Shown here: piece by piece, positions 29,988-32,509 of the stretch
How positions within the stretch are numbered: the stretch's first letter is position 1
Layout: each line of letters opens with the position of its first letter
Assembly (NCBI GenBank): GCA_046160045.1
Contig: JBJXGR010000375.1
Coordinates: 1 to 32,509 of the forward strand
Direction: 5' to 3'
DNA from: CAZGUX01 sp046160045
GTDB taxonomy: Bacteria > Acidobacteriota > Terriglobia > Bryobacterales > Bryobacteraceae
Length of the DNA stretch: 32,509 nt
The notes under the pieces: model-generated
What the model saw: the letters and a program-made list of their open reading frames with translations, nothing else
Databases searched by the model: none
What the model was told of the DNA's origin: nothing
Translations under genes and position numbers: made by a program

Positions 29988-32321
29988 ATGAGTCTGCCCA
30001 TCAGAATCGCCCTTCTGCTGATCGTGACAAGCACAGGAACGCTATCCCGCGCCGGCGATGCCGGACAGCCGAGTCCCCGACAGTTGAAGGCTACGAAACC
30101 GTTAACGCTCGATGGGGACATCTCCGACATGATGATCGCTGGGGTGGACCGTTTTCTTCTTCGCGAGTTGAACGCTTCGATCGAACGGCGAAAATCACTG
30201 TGGCGAAGAGACGTTACTTCGAACGCGGCTTACCAGGCATCGGTCGAACCGAATCGGCAGCGGTTTGCAAAGATGATCGGGCTCCGTGATGAGCGGGCTC
30301 ACCCGAAAGATATTGAGCTTGTCGCCACGCTCCGTCAGCCGGCCCTTATTGGCCGTGGCGCCGGGTTCGAGGTCTTCGCTGTCCGTTGGCCGGCGCTCGA
30401 AGGCGTTCATGCGGAAGGGCTGCTACTCGAACCGGCGGCGAAGGCGATTCGAGCCAATGTCGTGGTGATCCCCGATTCCGAACAGCTTCCAGAGGCGCTG
30501 GCCGGACTCCAACCCGGTATCGGGTTCGAGAGTCAGATCGCCCGGCGACTCGCCGAGAGCGGCTGCCGCGTGCTCGTCCCCATGCTCATCAATCGGGGGA
30601 ACGAGTTCTCGGTGCTGGCCAATGGAAAGCGAAAGTCGACCGTCACTCATCGTGAGTTTCTGTATCGGTCCGCCTATCAGATGGGCCGGCACCTGATCGG
30701 CTATGAAACGCAAAAGGTGTTGGCGGCGGTCGATTGGATGCACTCGCGAAAGGCAAAAGATACCCGAATCGGCGTCATCGGCTATGGCGAAGGAGGTCTC
30801 ATCGCCCTGTACTCGGCCGCGATCGATCCGCGAATCGATGTCACGGGCGTTAGCGGCTACTTCGACACACGCCAGGACATCTGGCGAGAGCCGATCGATC
30901 GAAACGTCTTCGGACTGTTGCGCGAATTCGGTGACGCGGAACTCGCGTCCCTGATCGCTCCGCGCGCCCTCATCATCGAGGCTAGCGCAGGGCCGTCGCG
31001 CGTGATCCCGGCTGGCGGCCAAAGCGCACCCGGGTCATTGAGCACACCGAAACTCGAGTCCGTTCAGCGTGAAGTCCAACGCGCGAAGACTCTGGTCGCC
31101 GGCCTCAGGCCCACACCGATCATCGAGCTGGTTACAAGCCGCAACGGCGCGGGGCCGTTCGGTACCAACACCTTTCTCCAGAAGTTCCTCGATCCCTTGA
31201 CTGGCTCGCCGCTGGCACCTTTGGGTCCGCCTCCGGCCAGCTTTCTGAAAGAATTCGACCCGAATGGCCGGCTTGCCCGGCAGTTCAAGGAACTCGGGGA
31301 GTTTTCTCAACGGCTGGTCGACGACGGCCCGCGGACCCGCGCAGACTTCTTCTCCAGGATCGATCGCAGCGGCAGCATTGAATCCTTCGTTAAGAGCGGG
31401 GAACCGTATCGCGAGTTCCTGCGGAGCGAAATCGTCGGAGTTTTTGAATACCAGCTGGAGCCGGCGAACCCGCGAACCCGGCTGCTGTACGATGAGCCTG
31501 AGTTCCGTGGCTATGAGGTAACCCTCGACGTTTTCCCGGACGTGATTCTTTATGGAATTCTGTTGGTTCCGAGGGACTTGCAGCCGGGGGAGAAGCGGCC
31601 GGTCGTCGTCTGCCAGCATGGTTTGGAGGGCCGGGCGAAGTTCACCACGGAGGGAGATTCGGTTTCTTACAGAGCCTTCGCGGCGCGATTGGCCAAACGG
31701 GGCTTCGTCACCTTCTCTCCGCAGCATCTCTACCGCGGCGGCGACCATTTCCGCACGCTCCAGCGCAAAGCCAACCCGTTGAAACGTTCTTTGTTTTCGA
31801 TCATGGTGGCGCAGCATCAGCAACTGCTCGATTGGTTAAAGACAGTTGATTTCGTCGATCCGCAACGGATTGCCTTTTATGGGATTTCCTATGGCGGTAA
31901 GTCGGCAATGCGAATTCCGGCGATTCTGGACGGGTACGCCCTCTCGATTTGTTCCTCCGATTTCAGCGACTGGATCACGCGGACGGTTTCCAACCGATTC
32001 AAGACGGGATACCTTGCACACATGGAATATGAGATCTTCGAATTCAATCTCGGTAGCACGTTCAACTATGGCGAGTTGGCGGCGCTCATCTGTCCACGTC
32101 CCTTCATGGCGGAGATCTTCCATCGCGATGGCCCGGCCACCGAATCGACTTGGGGGGAGTTCGCCAGAGTCGGCCTGCTCTACACCAATCTCGGGATCCC
32201 GGAACGAGCTCGGCTGACCTATTACTCCGCCTGGGATTCGAAGAAGCCCTATCTTGATCGCGAGACCTTTGGCTTTCTCCATGAGTATTTGAAATGGCGA
32301 TCACCGGCAACGGTCCGATGA
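29988..32321 (+). CDS. Exported protein with two tandem alpha/beta-hydrolase domains, the first probably inactive
   Basis: A 777-residue protein with a signal peptide (MSLPIRIALLLIVTSTGTLSR, about 1-21). The first alpha/beta-hydrolase-like domain spans about 110-340. Its nucleophile-elbow sequence is IGVIGYGEGGLIALY (261-275), where the expected Ser is Gly267, so it is probably not catalytic. The second domain (about 500-775) has YGILLVPRDLQPGEKRPVVV (522-541), an HG oxyanion motif (CQHGLEG, 542-548) and an intact elbow GISYGG with S634. H765 near the C-terminus could complete the triad. The layout resembles acetyl-xylan-esterase/dienelactone-hydrolase-like exported esterases of planctomycetes and acidobacteria. 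The likely role is ester removal from polysaccharides. Confidence 0.8.
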   Translation: MSLPIRIALLLIVTSTGTLSRAGDAGQPSPRQLKATKPLTLDGDISDMMIAGVDRFLLRELNASIERRKSLWRRDVTSNAAYQASVEPNRQRFAKMIGLRDERAHPKDIELVATLRQPALIGRGAGFEVFAVRWPALEGVHAEGLLLEPAAKAIRANVVVIPDSEQLPEALAGLQPGIGFESQIARRLAESGCRVLVPMLINRGNEFSVLANGKRKSTVTHREFLYRSAYQMGRHLIGYETQKVLAAVDWMHSRKAKDTRIGVIGYGEGGLIALYSAAIDPRIDVTGVSGYFDTRQDIWREPIDRNVFGLLREFGDAELASLIAPRALIIEASAGPSRVIPAGGQSAPGSLSTPKLESVQREVQRAKTLVAGLRPTPIIELVTSRNGAGPFGTNTFLQKFLDPLTGSPLAPLGPPPASFLKEFDPNGRLARQFKELGEFSQRLVDDGPRTRADFFSRIDRSGSIESFVKSGEPYREFLRSEIVGVFEYQLEPANPRTRLLYDEPEFRGYEVTLDVFPDVILYGILLVPRDLQPGEKRPVVVCQHGLEGRAKFTTEGDSVSYRAFAARLAKRGFVTFSPQHLYRGGDHFRTLQRKANPLKRSLFSIMVAQHQQLLDWLKTVDFVDPQRIAFYGISYGGKSAMRIPAILDGYALSICSSDFSDWITRTVSNRFKTGYLAHMEYEIFEFNLGSTFNYGELAALICPRPFMAEIFHRDGPATESTWGEFARVGLLYTNLGIPERARLTYYSAWDSKKPYLDRETFGFLHEYLKWRSPATVR

Positions 32322-32509
32322 ACCGTTGAGAAATGTTCCCTCAGCATTCGAACGGCCATCCTGAGCAGTCTCCGGAGGTGCGCTTCCACACGTCGAGGGT
32401 GCGAATGAGTGGTAATCCGGACACTGCTTGTCTGGAAGCCGTGAACCAATCGGGGACGGAGCCAGCGCTGCATTAGGGGAAACAATCGGGGACACGCAGC
32501 CACTGCTCC
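32322..32509. other. Right-edge intergenic stretch with short direct repeats
   Basis: No gene was supported in these 188 bp. CAATCGGGGAC occurs at about 32447-32457 and again at 32484-32494. It resembles the GGGGAC arms typical of REP-like elements and the GGGACGGTCACC arm at 9464-9475. Confidence 0.45.

Noticed and set aside
32249..32503. Short minus-strand frames at the right edge
   Set aside because: They overlap the hydrolase 3' end, contain repeats and show no motif.

Overview
The window is GC-rich bacterial chromosome. Several features point to an acidobacterium, probably near Candidatus Solibacter/Bryobacter. Many enzymes carry twin-arginine (Tat) leaders (RREFL, RRSFL, RRDVV). Carbohydrate-active hydrolases and a sulfatase are scattered rather than clustered, several gene families are ones I associate with Solibacteres, and small palindromes are dispersed between genes. 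The taxonomic placement is inference from gene content; there is no rRNA or tRNA gene here to confirm it.

Layout. 1-72: start of a Tat-exported protein leaving the left edge. 142-4024: DapA-family lyase, a convergent NUDIX hydrolase and a large Lon-family protease. 4209-6561: a 58-codon amidohydrolase stub overlapping a TIM-barrel isomerase gene, then a Tat-exported class V aminotransferase. 6562-9550: repeats, a class I aminotransferase coupled to a sulfatase, and a 97-bp inverted repeat. 9658-13126: ECF sigma factor, zinc-finger/FecR membrane regulator and two exported proteins of unknown function. This is the best candidate for an undescribed module. 13218-15389: Tat-exported TIM-barrel glycoside hydrolase. 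15695-17078: broken sigma-factor gene, isoprenylcysteine-methyltransferase-like membrane protein and a small membrane protein. 17435-21998: GH95-like hydrolase, divergent D-threonine-aldolase-like enzyme and 6-phosphogluconolactonase. 22112-24928 (minus): cyclase-family protein, small exported protein, SPFH/slipin and a YtrA-type GntR regulator. 25216-27802 (minus): HrpB helicase and a small membrane protein. 27864-29471: GH29 alpha-L-fucosidase-like protein. 29600-29905: remnant of a terminase-like gene. 29988-32321: a two-domain alpha/beta hydrolase whose first active site appears dead.

How the genes work together. The exported hydrolases (GHL6/GH42-like, GH95-like, GH29-like, sulfatase, esterase-like) fit an organism degrading fucosylated or sulfated plant, fungal or microbial polysaccharides outside the cytoplasm. 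No SusC/SusD or sugar transporter lies beside them. The sigma/anti-sigma unit looks like a self-contained envelope-signalling operon. Many genes have a TANNNT -10-like box only 6-10 nt before the start codon, which suggests leaderless transcripts are common, while other genes have clear Shine-Dalgarno sites. No CRISPR array, tRNA, rRNA or intact insertion sequence was seen.
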